64,000 bases of DNA from OLB6 sp964525565 (lineage in GTDB: Bacteria; Bacteroidota; Ignavibacteria; Kapaibacteriales; Kapaibacteriaceae): NCBI GenBank assembly GCA_964525565.1, contig CAZGHI010000010.1:1-64000 (forward strand). Reading direction: 5' to 3'. Positions 16,614 to 25,732 of the stretch are shown piece by piece; the first letter of the stretch is position 1, and every line of letters starts with the position of its first letter. Under the pieces are notes generated by a model that worked only from the letters and a program-made list of their open reading frames with translations, ran no database searches and had not been told where the DNA came from. A program made the translations under genes and the position numbers.

Positions 16614-19517
16614 ATGAATCTCCGATGTCTGGCAATCGCTATCATCCTTGTAGTTTGGGCTTCTCTCGACGGCACGGCACAACAGAGTCGCATTGTTGTG
16701 CGCATAGCCGATCCGAGCCTGCTCGCCTTGTGGAATGCCAACGGTCGCACCGGCAGCCTACCAGTACTCGAGCCCCTTCTAGGTTATCATAGCACTACGA
16801 GCTACATCTCACCGGAGGTGCTCCAAGCTGCTCACCATCGCCTTCGAAACCGCCAGCAGCATGATTCTGCATACTCAGCACAGCAAGCAGATTCGGCATA
16901 CCGCGCAATTCAGGCCATTGCCTCTATTTGCATTGTTGAATACACAACACCCATCCCCCCCCCAGTTCTTGTTGCAAAACTGCAACGTCGTAAGGAATTC
17001 GTTTATGTTGAAGAGATGCCGATATACCAGCTTCTCGATATCACCAACGACCCCTTATCGAACGAACAGTACTACCTTTCGCTCATAAACGCAGTCCCCG
17101 CCTGGAGTGCACTTCCGTCATCCGGAGATCCAATAATCGTTGGCGTAGTAGATACCGGTATTGATACAGCTCATGCAGATCTGCGCGACAACATCGCACG
17201 AAATGCAGGGGAAGTTGGAGTGGATAATCTGGGTCGAGACAAGCGATTTAACAGAGTTGATGACGACAACAATGGGTTTGTTGACGATTGGTTCGGTTGG
17301 GATTTCGTGGGTTCTGACGGAGCCTCGCCAGATAACACACCGCTGCCGGGTAACAGTCATGGAACTCATGTAGCAGGGATCATAGCAGCACATGCTAACA
17401 ACTCCATAGGGATTGCTGGTGTTGCACAGAATGTAAAGGTACTTCCCGTAAAAGTTGGGAGAGACGCACCAGGTTCACGCACTGTGGAGAATACAGGTAA
17501 TGCAATTGTGTATGCCGCATCTGTTGGAGCCCGCATCATCAACTGTTCGTTTGGCAGTGCATCGCAGTCGTTTGCAAGCCTTGATGTGGTTCGTGCTGCT
17601 ACATCGCTTGGCGCTCTTATCGTTGCCGCTGCCGGTAACGATGCATCGGAGCAAGCATTCTATCCTGCTGCACACGATGTTGTTCTGAGTGTTGCCGCAA
17701 CAGATGCAATGGACCGGCGAGCGATGTTTTCAAACTTTCATCGCAGCGTTGACATTTGTGCTCCGGGCGTAGGAATACTGAGCACAATTCCAAATAACTC
17801 GTACGAACTACAGGATGGGACCAGTATGGCATCCCCCATTGTTGCAGCAGTTGCAGCAATGACGTTGTTCGCAAATCCTACCTTAGCGCCTGATCAGTTA
17901 CGTGGATTAATTAAGGCCAATGCAGTATCGATTGACTCGCTCAACCCCACGTTCGAAGGAAGACTTGGATCCGGGCGCGTTGATGCGCTTGCATCAGTAA
18001 CCAGGGTGAAAAGTAAAATTGCCGAAATACCACGTTACACCATTCATGACGACAACCAAAATGGGATCCTTGAACCCGGAGAGTCTGTAGAAATTCAATG
18101 TGCCGTAACCTCCCAACTGGATGCATTACAAAATGCGGTGATTGTTGTAAGCTTAGTGCCACAATCACTTTCTGTGGAACTTCTTCGTGACTCGGTTTAT
18201 GTTGGCAAGGTTGCCTCAGGCATGACCATTACGCCAGGCACGAAGTTCATGGTTCGTATCCCTACCGATGCTGCAATCAACGCAAACATGCAACTGCTCG
18301 CAACCAGTTATGATGGTACTGAGGTTTGCGGACAGCACCTTCTTGAGGCTATCGTTAATCCCAACTACCGAACTGTCAAGGAAAACAATATTGCCGTTAC
18401 CGTGACTACGACAGGAACAGTGGGCTTTAACGACTACCCGGCAAATACACAAGGCGTGGGGTTGGTGTGGAAGGATACCGAAAACATCCTGTTCGAAGGA
18501 GCGCTGATGTTAGGCTCTTCACCCACCTACCTGCCAAATGCTGCACGCGGTGCTGACCCCAGGTTCCGCGACCACAGCTTTCGCAGTCTTTCCATTGTAG
18601 AGATGCACAACAACATTCCAATGGCAATTGCAGAAGCTGTTGGCCTCTTTTCCGATGATAACGATCGTTACAAACTGAACGTGAATATTAAACACACCGT
18701 TCTTCAACCAACTTCAGATTCTGTCAACAATACTCTTATTCTCGTGTACGACATCACAAATCCTTCCGACACGTCCATCAGAGACATGTACGCGTCGCTC
18801 TTCTTCGATTGGGATATCGGGTTGAACGGTGAACTCGACGGTGTTGCATGGGATAATCAGCGCGGATTAGCCGTGGCGCAGAATACAGAAAACCCGGAGC
18901 TGCCCACTGTTTGCGTTGGCATGATCTCCGACCTTCCTCTGAACGTTGCTGCAATGGACAACCAGGGTGGTGGTGGCATTCCTAGCATCTACGACAACTT
19001 TATTCGCGCTGAGAAGTGGAATGTTATGTCGAAAGGTAAACTAAGAACGAACAGTTCAATTACCGATGTGAGCATGGCCATTGGCGGCGGACCTTTCGAC
19101 CTTGGTCCAAAACAATCACAGCAGATTGCCTTTGTTATTGCCGTTGATAAGAACTTGTCATCGGCATCTGCACAAGCACGCTCGGCCAGACACCTTGCTG
19201 TGGACCTCGGTCTCAACGCTGTGCCGTATGTAGCAACTGCAGAGGCAGATCGCATCGAAGGGGTCACACCGTCACCGGTATATGCACCTCACACTATAGC
19301 CAACGTTCGGTTTCATCTCTCAAACCCGTCTGAGGTGAACATTCAGGTTGTTGACCTTGTTGGCAGGCCACTGTTGGAAACGATTACAATTCCGCAACTC
19401 CCTACCGGACCTCATGCTGTTGACGTTAGGATTCCGCATGCCTCTACCGGGACGTACTTTATCATTCTCACGACCAGACGTTCAGTACTCTCGCATCCCA
19501 TTCAAATTGTACCCTAG
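16614..19517 (+). CDS. Secreted S8 subtilisin-like serine protease with T9SS-type C-terminus
   Basis: A 967-residue secreted protease. The signal peptide (CLAIAIILVVWASLDGTAQ) begins at the ATG at 16614; a TTG three codons earlier is possible but less likely. The catalytic triad of family S8 is visible: Asp180 in VVDTGID, His249 in SHGTHVAG and Ser404 in DGTSMASP. After the protease domain come several hundred residues of beta-rich sequence. The C-terminal ~75 residues (NVRFHLSNPSEVNIQVVDLVGR ... GTYFIILTT) have the T9SS type A sorting-domain pattern, so secretion to the cell surface is expected. Its stop is one base from the stop of the convergent methyltransferase gene. Confidence 0.92.
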   Translation: MNLRCLAIAIILVVWASLDGTAQQSRIVVRIADPSLLALWNANGRTGSLPVLEPLLGYHSTTSYISPEVLQAAHHRLRNRQQHDSAYSAQQADSAYRAIQAIASICIVEYTTPIPPPVLVAKLQRRKEFVYVEEMPIYQLLDITNDPLSNEQYYLSLINAVPAWSALPSSGDPIIVGVVDTGIDTAHADLRDNIARNAGEVGVDNLGRDKRFNRVDDDNNGFVDDWFGWDFVGSDGASPDNTPLPGNSHGTHVAGIIAAHANNSIGIAGVAQNVKVLPVKVGRDAPGSRTVENTGNAIVYAASVGARIINCSFGSASQSFASLDVVRAATSLGALIVAAAGNDASEQAFYPAAHDVVLSVAATDAMDRRAMFSNFHRSVDICAPGVGILSTIPNNSYELQDGTSMASPIVAAVAAMTLFANPTLAPDQLRGLIKANAVSIDSLNPTFEGRLGSGRVDALASVTRVKSKIAEIPRYTIHDDNQNGILEPGESVEIQCAVTSQLDALQNAVIVVSLVPQSLSVELLRDSVYVGKVASGMTITPGTKFMVRIPTDAAINANMQLLATSYDGTEVCGQHLLEAIVNPNYRTVKENNIAVTVTTTGTVGFNDYPANTQGVGLVWKDTENILFEGALMLGSSPTYLPNAARGADPRFRDHSFRSLSIVEMHNNIPMAIAEAVGLFSDDNDRYKLNVNIKHTVLQPTSDSVNNTLILVYDITNPSDTSIRDMYASLFFDWDIGLNGELDGVAWDNQRGLAVAQNTENPELPTVCVGMISDLPLNVAAMDNQGGGGIPSIYDNFIRAEKWNVMSKGKLRTNSSITDVSMAIGGGPFDLGPKQSQQIAFVIAVDKNLSSASAQARSARHLAVDLGLNAVPYVATAEADRIEGVTPSPVYAPHTIANVRFHLSNPSEVNIQVVDLVGRPLLETITIPQLPTGPHAVDVRIPHASTGTYFIILTTRRSVLSHPIQIVP

Positions 19518-19518
19518 C

Positions 19519-20940
19519 CTATCGTTTACATAATGCCGCCACAGCCTCTACATGAGAGGTCTGCGGAAACATGTCAATAGCGCGAACCCACGATACCTCG
19601 TACACGTCTGCAAGCAGTGCACAATCTCTTGCCAACGTGGCCGGATTGCAGCTCACGTAGCTAATGCGATGCGGACGCACCTGCATAAGGTGTTCAACAA
19701 CCTGCGGGTGCATGCCACTCCGAGGCGGATCGATAATCACAACATCGGGCTGCACGAACTCGCGAAGTGTATCAAGAGCATGCTTTGCATGTAAGTCAAC
19801 TGCGTGAAACTCAACATTGGTGATATTGTTCCGATGCGCATTCTCTACCGCATCACGAATCGAACTCTGCACAAGTTCTGCACCAACAACGTGCCGGGCA
19901 ATACGAGCAGCAGGCAGAGTGAGTGTTCCTGTTCCGCAATACAAGTCCCAGGCAACGGTGTCTTGCGAAAGCGCAGCCCCTTGCAGTGCCTCTGTAATCA
20001 GTGCCGGCATCTGGTAGGAATTTGTCTGAAAGAATGAGAAGGGGCTAATGCGATACGTTACGCCATGCGTTGACTCTTCGATATACCCCACCCCACGCTG
20101 TTGAACAATATCGCCAACCGCTACAGGGCTGTGCGAGTTGTTAACAGCAAACAATACTGACGACCCTTCCGGTAGATCTGTGTGGATGTCCATGAACTCA
20201 TCCACCAACTTCTGCTCGGCGTCGGTTTCCGGTTGCGTTGTGATCAGCACCGCAAGGATGGCATTCGTTGTTGCGCTGCAGCGTAGTACCAGATGGCGTA
20301 GGAAGCCCTGATGTGTACGATGATTGTATGCACGAGTGTTGCGCAGCGATGGTAATGCATGTACGCGTTGCAACACAACATTTGCTCCTTCGGATTGTAG
20401 GAGACAATGAGAAATGTGGCGCACTTTGTCGAAGCGCCCTGGCACATGCAATCCTAACGCAAACGTTCTATCGAACACTGCATCCGAGGCTATCTCCTTG
20501 TTCGTAAACCATGGTGAACTGGAAAACGAGAATTCCATTTTGTTCCGATATGCATAGTGGCGGTCGCATGCAATCGGCTCCAGGTTGCGAACATTCTGCA
20601 AACAACCAATTCGTTCCATAGCGTCGGCCAATAGCCTTCCCTTCCAACGCAGCATTGACTCGTAGGCACTGTGCTGCCACGAGCAACCACCACAAACTCC
20701 AAAGTGCTCACATGGTGCCGTTACCCTTTCCGGGGCCTGGTGGATCACCTCCAGCAACTCTGTTTCAACGTATCGTCGGTGCTTCTTTCGAATCAATGCA
20801 CGGACAACTTCACCAGGGAGTGCTCCGCGCACAAAGTGAACAACATCGTTCAATCGTGCAATGCTCACCCCTTCGGCTCCAATGGCATCAATGCGAAGTT
20901 CTACCACCGATGCTTCTGATACATTTCCCCTGGTTTTCAT
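19519..20940 (-). CDS. rlmD: RlmD/RumA-type 23S rRNA (uracil-5-)-methyltransferase
   Basis: A 473-residue SAM-dependent methyltransferase that makes 5-methyluridine in rRNA (RlmD/RlmC) or tRNA (TrmA) relatives. A TRAM domain occupies about residues 10-70. A [4Fe-4S] Cys set is seen as CEHFGVCGGCSWQH plus a later Cys. The methyltransferase domain has DLYCGTGTLTLPAAR (SAM binding), DPPRSGMHP and the catalytic-Cys segment VSCNPATLARDC. Which uridine is methylated cannot be told from sequence, because FCB genomes often carry paralogues. The gene is divergent from corA and ends one base from the convergent subtilase stop. Confidence 0.9.
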   Translation of the reverse strand: MKTRGNVSEASVVELRIDAIGAEGVSIARLNDVVHFVRGALPGEVVRALIRKKHRRYVETELLEVIHQAPERVTAPCEHFGVCGGCSWQHSAYESMLRWKGRLLADAMERIGCLQNVRNLEPIACDRHYAYRNKMEFSFSSSPWFTNKEIASDAVFDRTFALGLHVPGRFDKVRHISHCLLQSEGANVVLQRVHALPSLRNTRAYNHRTHQGFLRHLVLRCSATTNAILAVLITTQPETDAEQKLVDEFMDIHTDLPEGSSVLFAVNNSHSPVAVGDIVQQRGVGYIEESTHGVTYRISPFSFFQTNSYQMPALITEALQGAALSQDTVAWDLYCGTGTLTLPAARIARHVVGAELVQSSIRDAVENAHRNNITNVEFHAVDLHAKHALDTLREFVQPDVVIIDPPRSGMHPQVVEHLMQVRPHRISYVSCNPATLARDCALLADVYEVSWVRAIDMFPQTSHVEAVAALCKR

Positions 20941-20944
20941 TCGG

Positions 20945-20952
20945 TACTTTTG
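20945..20952 (+). promoter_or_regulatory. TAnnTTTG -7 box of corA
   Basis: TACTTTTG ends 27 bases before the corA ATG at 20980, giving a predicted leader of about 21 bases. It lies only 5 bases from the divergent methyltransferase start. Confidence 0.5.
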
Positions 20953-20979
20953 AAGAGTTTTTTAAGGTAACAGCACCGC

Positions 20980-22014
20980 ATGGTCACCATTCGCCAGTAT
21001 TCAAACGGAACTGTCTTAACACCGGAACTAGGCGACGTTGTTCGATTCTCACCTGCCGAGTATTCGCCTGACTCCATGGTGTGGATTAATATTCAGGACC
21101 CTGACGACGACGAGTTGGACGTGGTGTTAAAACAGTGGCTATGTGTGAGCGATTTGGTGATGGAGGATGTACAAACCTCACTCTCCGAGCACTCTTCCGA
21201 CCATTGGAAAATTCACCCACCAAAAGCTGAAGAATTTCCCAATCACCTGTTTCTGATATACCATGCCGTAATTCTTCCGGAGCCTTCATCGTTCGCCGAT
21301 GCCAGCACCACATTAACCAAAATTAAACGCACACAGGTAAATCTGTTGCTCAATAGTGGAGTGCTTGTTACTATTCACTATGCAGCTTTGCCGGTAATAC
21401 AAGGCTTACTTCAGCGGTGTCTTGGAAATGCATCGCTTCTTTCTCGTGGCCCGGACTATCTCTCGGCGGTGATTGCCGACAACGTAGTGGAAACCCTCTA
21501 CGAACTTAACGAGCTCATTTCACTCAGGCTTGTGGAAATGGAGCGACTTGTGATGAAGTCTGCCTCCACACGAACACTCGTTCGCTTACAGCAGTTACGC
21601 CAAGTGTTGCTACGCTACCGGTTGGCATGCTCCCGTATGAGTGAAATGATGCACAAGCTTTATCGGGGTGACTTTGTGTATGTGGACGTAAGCGAAGCGG
21701 CATACTTTCGTGATGTCTTCGATCACCTAGGACAGGTGCTCGAGCAAATCGAAATGTTTCGCGAGGAAACCAATGGCTTGGTTGATCTGCATTTTTCGAT
21801 GTCGAATTCTCGACTAAACGATGTAATGAAGCAACTCACTCTAATAAGCACAATCTTTTTGCCAGTAACCTTTGTTACAAGCTGGTATGGCATGAACTTT
21901 GTTCACATGCCTGAGCTGAGTTTGTGGTATGCATATCCGGGTGTTTTGATCTTTGTTGTGCTTACAGCATTGATGTTGTACGTATGGTTTCGCAAGCGGG
22001 GGTGGATTGCATAG
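20980..22014 (+). CDS. corA: CorA-family magnesium/divalent cation transporter
   Basis: A 344-residue CorA channel for Mg2+ (or Co2+/Ni2+). It has a large cytoplasmic N-terminal domain with long helices and two C-terminal membrane helices. The selectivity motif is intact as YGMNF, followed by the periplasmic loop (HMPEL) and helix 2, ending in the usual positively charged tail (WFRKRGW). A TAnnTTTG box precedes it. The stop overlaps the putative TTG start of the next gene by 8 bases, suggesting co-translation with the amidase. Confidence 0.95.
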   Translation: MVTIRQYSNGTVLTPELGDVVRFSPAEYSPDSMVWINIQDPDDDELDVVLKQWLCVSDLVMEDVQTSLSEHSSDHWKIHPPKAEEFPNHLFLIYHAVILPEPSSFADASTTLTKIKRTQVNLLLNSGVLVTIHYAALPVIQGLLQRCLGNASLLSRGPDYLSAVIADNVVETLYELNELISLRLVEMERLVMKSASTRTLVRLQQLRQVLLRYRLACSRMSEMMHKLYRGDFVYVDVSEAAYFRDVFDHLGQVLEQIEMFREETNGLVDLHFSMSNSRLNDVMKQLTLISTIFLPVTFVTSWYGMNFVHMPELSLWYAYPGVLIFVVLTALMLYVWFRKRGWIA

Positions 22015-23152
22015 TTCACTCCACACTGCACTTATTGCAGCAAGTTTGTTGATATCAAGCCACTGCATACTCGCAGCAGACGTACAACTGCTATCAGTGA
22101 CTTGTGAGCGAAGTGGTTTACAAACTACCGTTGTGTTTACTGCCTCGGACACAATACAAGAATTCCATCGTCCCGAGATGCAGCCCGGGAAGGTACTACT
22201 CCGCTTCCCCGGTGTATCGGCGGCATCTGATATTGTACAATCACTCTGCTCCGGCATATCAATCCAACTCAACCAAATCAGGGAGTTTCTTGTAGTCAAA
22301 CTGGATGTTGGAGGGTATCAGAGCGCAACAATTCAGCGTAGAGGTCCGCGTTCAGTAGTTCTTACCATTCTCGGAACCAATGTCACATCACCACCAGGAA
22401 CCGACAGCAGTCATACAGTACGCACTGCACCTTCTAACGGCACGTGGAGTTTAGATGTTATTGTTTTGGATGCTGGACACGGAGGTAAGGATGTAGGAGC
22501 AATCGGAGTGAATGGAGCTTACGAGAAGGACGTAACCTTATCCATAGCCCGGAAGGTGCGCGATTTGTTAAAGGTGGCAATGCCGGCCACTCAGGTAGTG
22601 ATGACTCGCGATGACGACGTGTTTGTGGAGTTATATCGGCGTACACAGATTGCAAATGATGCCAAAGGTAAACTGTTCATCAGTATTCACTGTAACAGTA
22701 TGCCAACCATCCCACATCCTGCACATGGATGCGAGACCTACATACTCCGACCAGGGAGGAATGAGGATGCAGCGCGGGTGGCCGAACGTGAGAACGCCTC
22801 AATAAAGCTAGAAAATTCGGCTGGGCGGTACTCAACCCTTGATGCTGATCAGTTAATTGTGGCAACGATGGCGCAAAGAAGCTTTGTACGTTACTCGGAA
22901 GCATTGGCATCAAAGATCCAGAAACATGTGTCGTCTTCTACGCCACTTACTGATCGTGGAGTAAACCAGGCCGGTTTCTATGTGCTTGTTGGTGCGTCCA
23001 TGCCAAACGTATTATTTGAAACAGCATTTCTGAGTAATCCCGAGGATGCTGAATTCGTCAGCTCTGCCAGTGGTCAGAACAAAATCGCTGCAGCGTTGTT
23101 GGAGGCAATTAAAGAGTTTGCGCAGATGTATAACCAACACAAAAGGGAGTAG
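22007..23152 (+). CDS. N-acetylmuramoyl-L-alanine amidase (AmiC type)
   Basis: A 381-residue periplasmic zinc amidase (Amidase_3) that cleaves the bond between MurNAc and the stem peptide of peptidoglycan, typically in cell separation. A signal peptide covers about residues 1-24. An AMIN-like beta domain spans roughly 25-130. The catalytic domain carries the zinc ligands and catalytic Glu in LDAGHGGKDVGA, NGAYEKDV, ISIHCNS and LFETAFLSN. The only start giving a signal peptide is TTG at 22007, which overlaps the corA stop. Next downstream is the MsbA-like exporter. Confidence 0.92.
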   Translation: MHSSLHTALIAASLLISSHCILAADVQLLSVTCERSGLQTTVVFTASDTIQEFHRPEMQPGKVLLRFPGVSAASDIVQSLCSGISIQLNQIREFLVVKLDVGGYQSATIQRRGPRSVVLTILGTNVTSPPGTDSSHTVRTAPSNGTWSLDVIVLDAGHGGKDVGAIGVNGAYEKDVTLSIARKVRDLLKVAMPATQVVMTRDDDVFVELYRRTQIANDAKGKLFISIHCNSMPTIPHPAHGCETYILRPGRNEDAARVAERENASIKLENSAGRYSTLDADQLIVATMAQRSFVRYSEALASKIQKHVSSSTPLTDRGVNQAGFYVLVGASMPNVLFETAFLSNPEDAEFVSSASGQNKIAAALLEAIKEFAQMYNQHKRE

Positions 23153-23218
23153 GAGCCAAGATGCATTTTGCACACGAGGTCGTACATTCGAATTGTGTTA
23201 CTTTCACAACCATAACGC

Positions 23219-25045
23219 TTGACTACATACTCCATATCTGAGCTAACACGGCGGATTTACCCATTCGTTCGCCCATTCTTTGTGCTCATCGTTTTCAGTT
23301 TTATTGCTAACGCGCTCTTTGCAATGGTTAATGCAGCAGTTCTTGCTGTTGTAGAACCTGTCTTTCGAACCTTGTTTCAGGTTGATGTACCTATTCAATC
23401 GGCATCTGCCGCTGTACCGGCATCGGGACTCAAGGCATGGTTCGATCGGAACGTTCAATCCGTAATTATTGCTGATACATATTTCGGATCCATCCGCAAT
23501 CTGAGCTTCTTCATCTTTGTCTTATTTGCTATCCGTGCAACCATTAAGTACCTAAGTCGGATTATCACCGTGCGCATGGAGGAAGGCATTATGAAGGCCA
23601 TCCGCGACACGATGTTTATGAAGCTTACGGATCTGTCAATGGATTTTTACGCACGCCGAAAAACCGGTGATGTGATATCACTTCTTACAAACGACGTTGG
23701 CGTTCTGAACCATTCGGCCATCAATTCTGTTACAAGCCTGTGGCGCGAGGGCATCACGGTAGTAACATACGTGCTCTTATTGTTGGCAATCAGCATTCCT
23801 CTAACCGGTATTGCCATTGCAGTAAGCGCCCTGAGTTTCATCGCCATACGACTGAGTACAAAAATTCTCCGGCGCTATGGCGCACGGTTACAGCGTGCTC
23901 AGGCTGACTATACAAGTACTCTGCAGGAAACGGTCGGAGGCATTCGTGTAGTAAAGGCGCTTGGCGTTGAGCAAACAATGGTACAACGATTTCGCAACCA
24001 AACATGGCACTATGTGCGTACAGCTCTACGGAACGAACGCATCAGCGCACTCGTTCCGGTTGTGAACGATACCTTTGGAATATTAGCCTTGGTTGGCGTT
24101 TTCTTTGCAGGAGGAGTTGCCTTGGCAAACCACGACATCCAACCTGCCAGCCTGGTAACCTTCCTCTTTCTGCTCTTTGGTTTAATGCAACCGATCACGT
24201 CAATTGTTAGCACTATCGCCGGCATGCAGCGTGGTCTGGCTGCTGCTCAAAATGTTGTAAATCTTCTTGACGAACAACCGTCAATCCAAAGCGGTCCGAT
24301 TACCACACCTGCATTTCGTGCATCGGTGCGTGCGTCCAACGTTTCTTTCGCCTATGGTTCCGATGCGGTGCTTCGTAACATATCGTTTACCGTGCACAAG
24401 GGCGAAACGGTTGCTCTTGTTGGAGCAAGCGGCAGCGGGAAGAGTACGCTCCTTGACCTGCTTCTGCGATTCTACGACCCTCAGTCGGGCACACTGTTCT
24501 TGGACGATATCAACGTTCGCGATCTTGAACTAACCAGCTATCGGGCATTATTTGGAATGGTTAGCCAGGAAACAATTCTCTTTAACGATACGGTTGCTAA
24601 CAACATAACGCTCGGACTCGTTAACGTAACACAAGCAGACATCCAGCGTGCTGCACGAGTTGCACATGCCCATGATTTTATCATGCAGCTTCCCGACGGG
24701 TACAATACCATTATCGGCGATCGGGGAATGAAGCTATCAGGAGGGCAGCGACAGCGATTGGCAATTGCGCGCGCAATTGTTCGGAATCCTCAAATTCTCC
24801 TCTTTGACGAAGCCACATCGGCACTTGACACTGAGAGCGAACGCATTGTTCAAGATGCAATCGCTGAGGTATTACAGGATCGTACTGCTGTGGTCGTTGC
24901 GCACCGTTTAAGCACAATTGTGAACGCAGACCGCATATTGGTGTTTGAAAACGGAAGAATCGTTGAAGAGGGTAAGCATGCTGAGTTGCTTGCTCTTGGT
25001 GGGGTGTATGCAAAACTGCATAACATGCAGTTCAAGAACTCATGA
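23219..25045 (+). CDS. MsbA-like ABC exporter (fused permease and ATPase)
   Basis: A 608-residue half-transporter with an N-terminal six-helix membrane domain and a C-terminal ATPase. The family's lipid A/lipid flippases and multidrug exporters have this architecture. Walker A GASGSGKST, signature LSGGQRQRLAIARAI, Walker B/D-loop LLFDEATSALD and H-loop VVAHRLS are intact. An in-frame TAA sits 4 bases before TTG 23219 and the next in-frame ATG lies inside helix 1, so TTG is taken as the start. It follows the amidase by 66 bases and is convergent with the GNAT gene. Confidence 0.92.
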   Translation: MTTYSISELTRRIYPFVRPFFVLIVFSFIANALFAMVNAAVLAVVEPVFRTLFQVDVPIQSASAAVPASGLKAWFDRNVQSVIIADTYFGSIRNLSFFIFVLFAIRATIKYLSRIITVRMEEGIMKAIRDTMFMKLTDLSMDFYARRKTGDVISLLTNDVGVLNHSAINSVTSLWREGITVVTYVLLLLAISIPLTGIAIAVSALSFIAIRLSTKILRRYGARLQRAQADYTSTLQETVGGIRVVKALGVEQTMVQRFRNQTWHYVRTALRNERISALVPVVNDTFGILALVGVFFAGGVALANHDIQPASLVTFLFLLFGLMQPITSIVSTIAGMQRGLAAAQNVVNLLDEQPSIQSGPITTPAFRASVRASNVSFAYGSDAVLRNISFTVHKGETVALVGASGSGKSTLLDLLLRFYDPQSGTLFLDDINVRDLELTSYRALFGMVSQETILFNDTVANNITLGLVNVTQADIQRAARVAHAHDFIMQLPDGYNTIIGDRGMKLSGGQRQRLAIARAIVRNPQILLFDEATSALDTESERIVQDAIAEVLQDRTAVVVAHRLSTIVNADRILVFENGRIVEEGKHAELLALGGVYAKLHNMQFKNS

Positions 25046-25169
25046 TTCCTACTACACCAAAAACAGCAATGGCTATTCGGTTCTCAGCACACATGCCACT
25101 TTCGTTGTCGCGTGTATAGGCAGATTTCACACGTGCACATAAGGATAGACATCCACTCGTCTTCGCATA

Positions 25170-25724
25170 TCAGCGGTTCATAGTGGTTGCAAACTCACTG
25201 GCAAGCACAGAGTGAACATCGTGATAGTGATCACCAATACGTATGCGATTTCGTGCTTTGCCTTCACGAAACGCACCGAGTTTTTTCACAACCCGAAGGC
25301 TCGCCCGATTGCGGGTGGCAACAACAATTTCAACACGTTCAAGTTGTACTTCGGTGAATGCGAAACGGAGAAGTAGGCGTGTTGCACGAAGACTGTACTC
25401 ATGGCCCCGAAACGGAACTGCCGTCCAATAACCCAGATTTGCCGAACGATCGTGTCCATGAATTTGATTTAGTCCACAGCCCCCTACCATCTCCATCGTG
25501 TCAGCTTTACATGTAACGAAACTATATTCTTCGCCCCGTTCAAATCGCTCTACTTGTTGGGAAATCCATTCCGTGGCATCCGCAATCGTGTAGGCTTCGT
25601 GGCACCATGGCATCCACTGCACCGTTTGTTTCCAGGATACGTGCACCAATCGTGTAAGAGTCTCTGCGTCCGAAAGGGTGTATGGACGAATGGTGACAAC
25701 GCCGTCAGTGTAATTACTCTGCAT
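25170..25724 (-). CDS. GNAT acetyltransferase, RimJ/RimL type
   Basis: A 184-residue Gcn5-related N-acetyltransferase of the ribosomal-protein-serine/alanine acetyltransferase-like group. The N-terminal TIRPYTLSDAETLTRLVHVSW, central GGCGLNQIHG and NLGYWTAVPFRGHEYSLRAT (acetyl-CoA-binding region), and C-terminal RVEIVVATRNRASLRVVKKLG are characteristic. Its target is unknown. It is the last gene of the lysS-led unit, 8 bases after the glycosyltransferase stop. Confidence 0.9.
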   Translation of the reverse strand: MQSNYTDGVVTIRPYTLSDAETLTRLVHVSWKQTVQWMPWCHEAYTIADATEWISQQVERFERGEEYSFVTCKADTMEMVGGCGLNQIHGHDRSANLGYWTAVPFRGHEYSLRATRLLLRFAFTEVQLERVEIVVATRNRASLRVVKKLGAFREGKARNRIRIGDHYHDVHSVLASEFATTMNR

Positions 25725-25732
25725 CGTTCACA

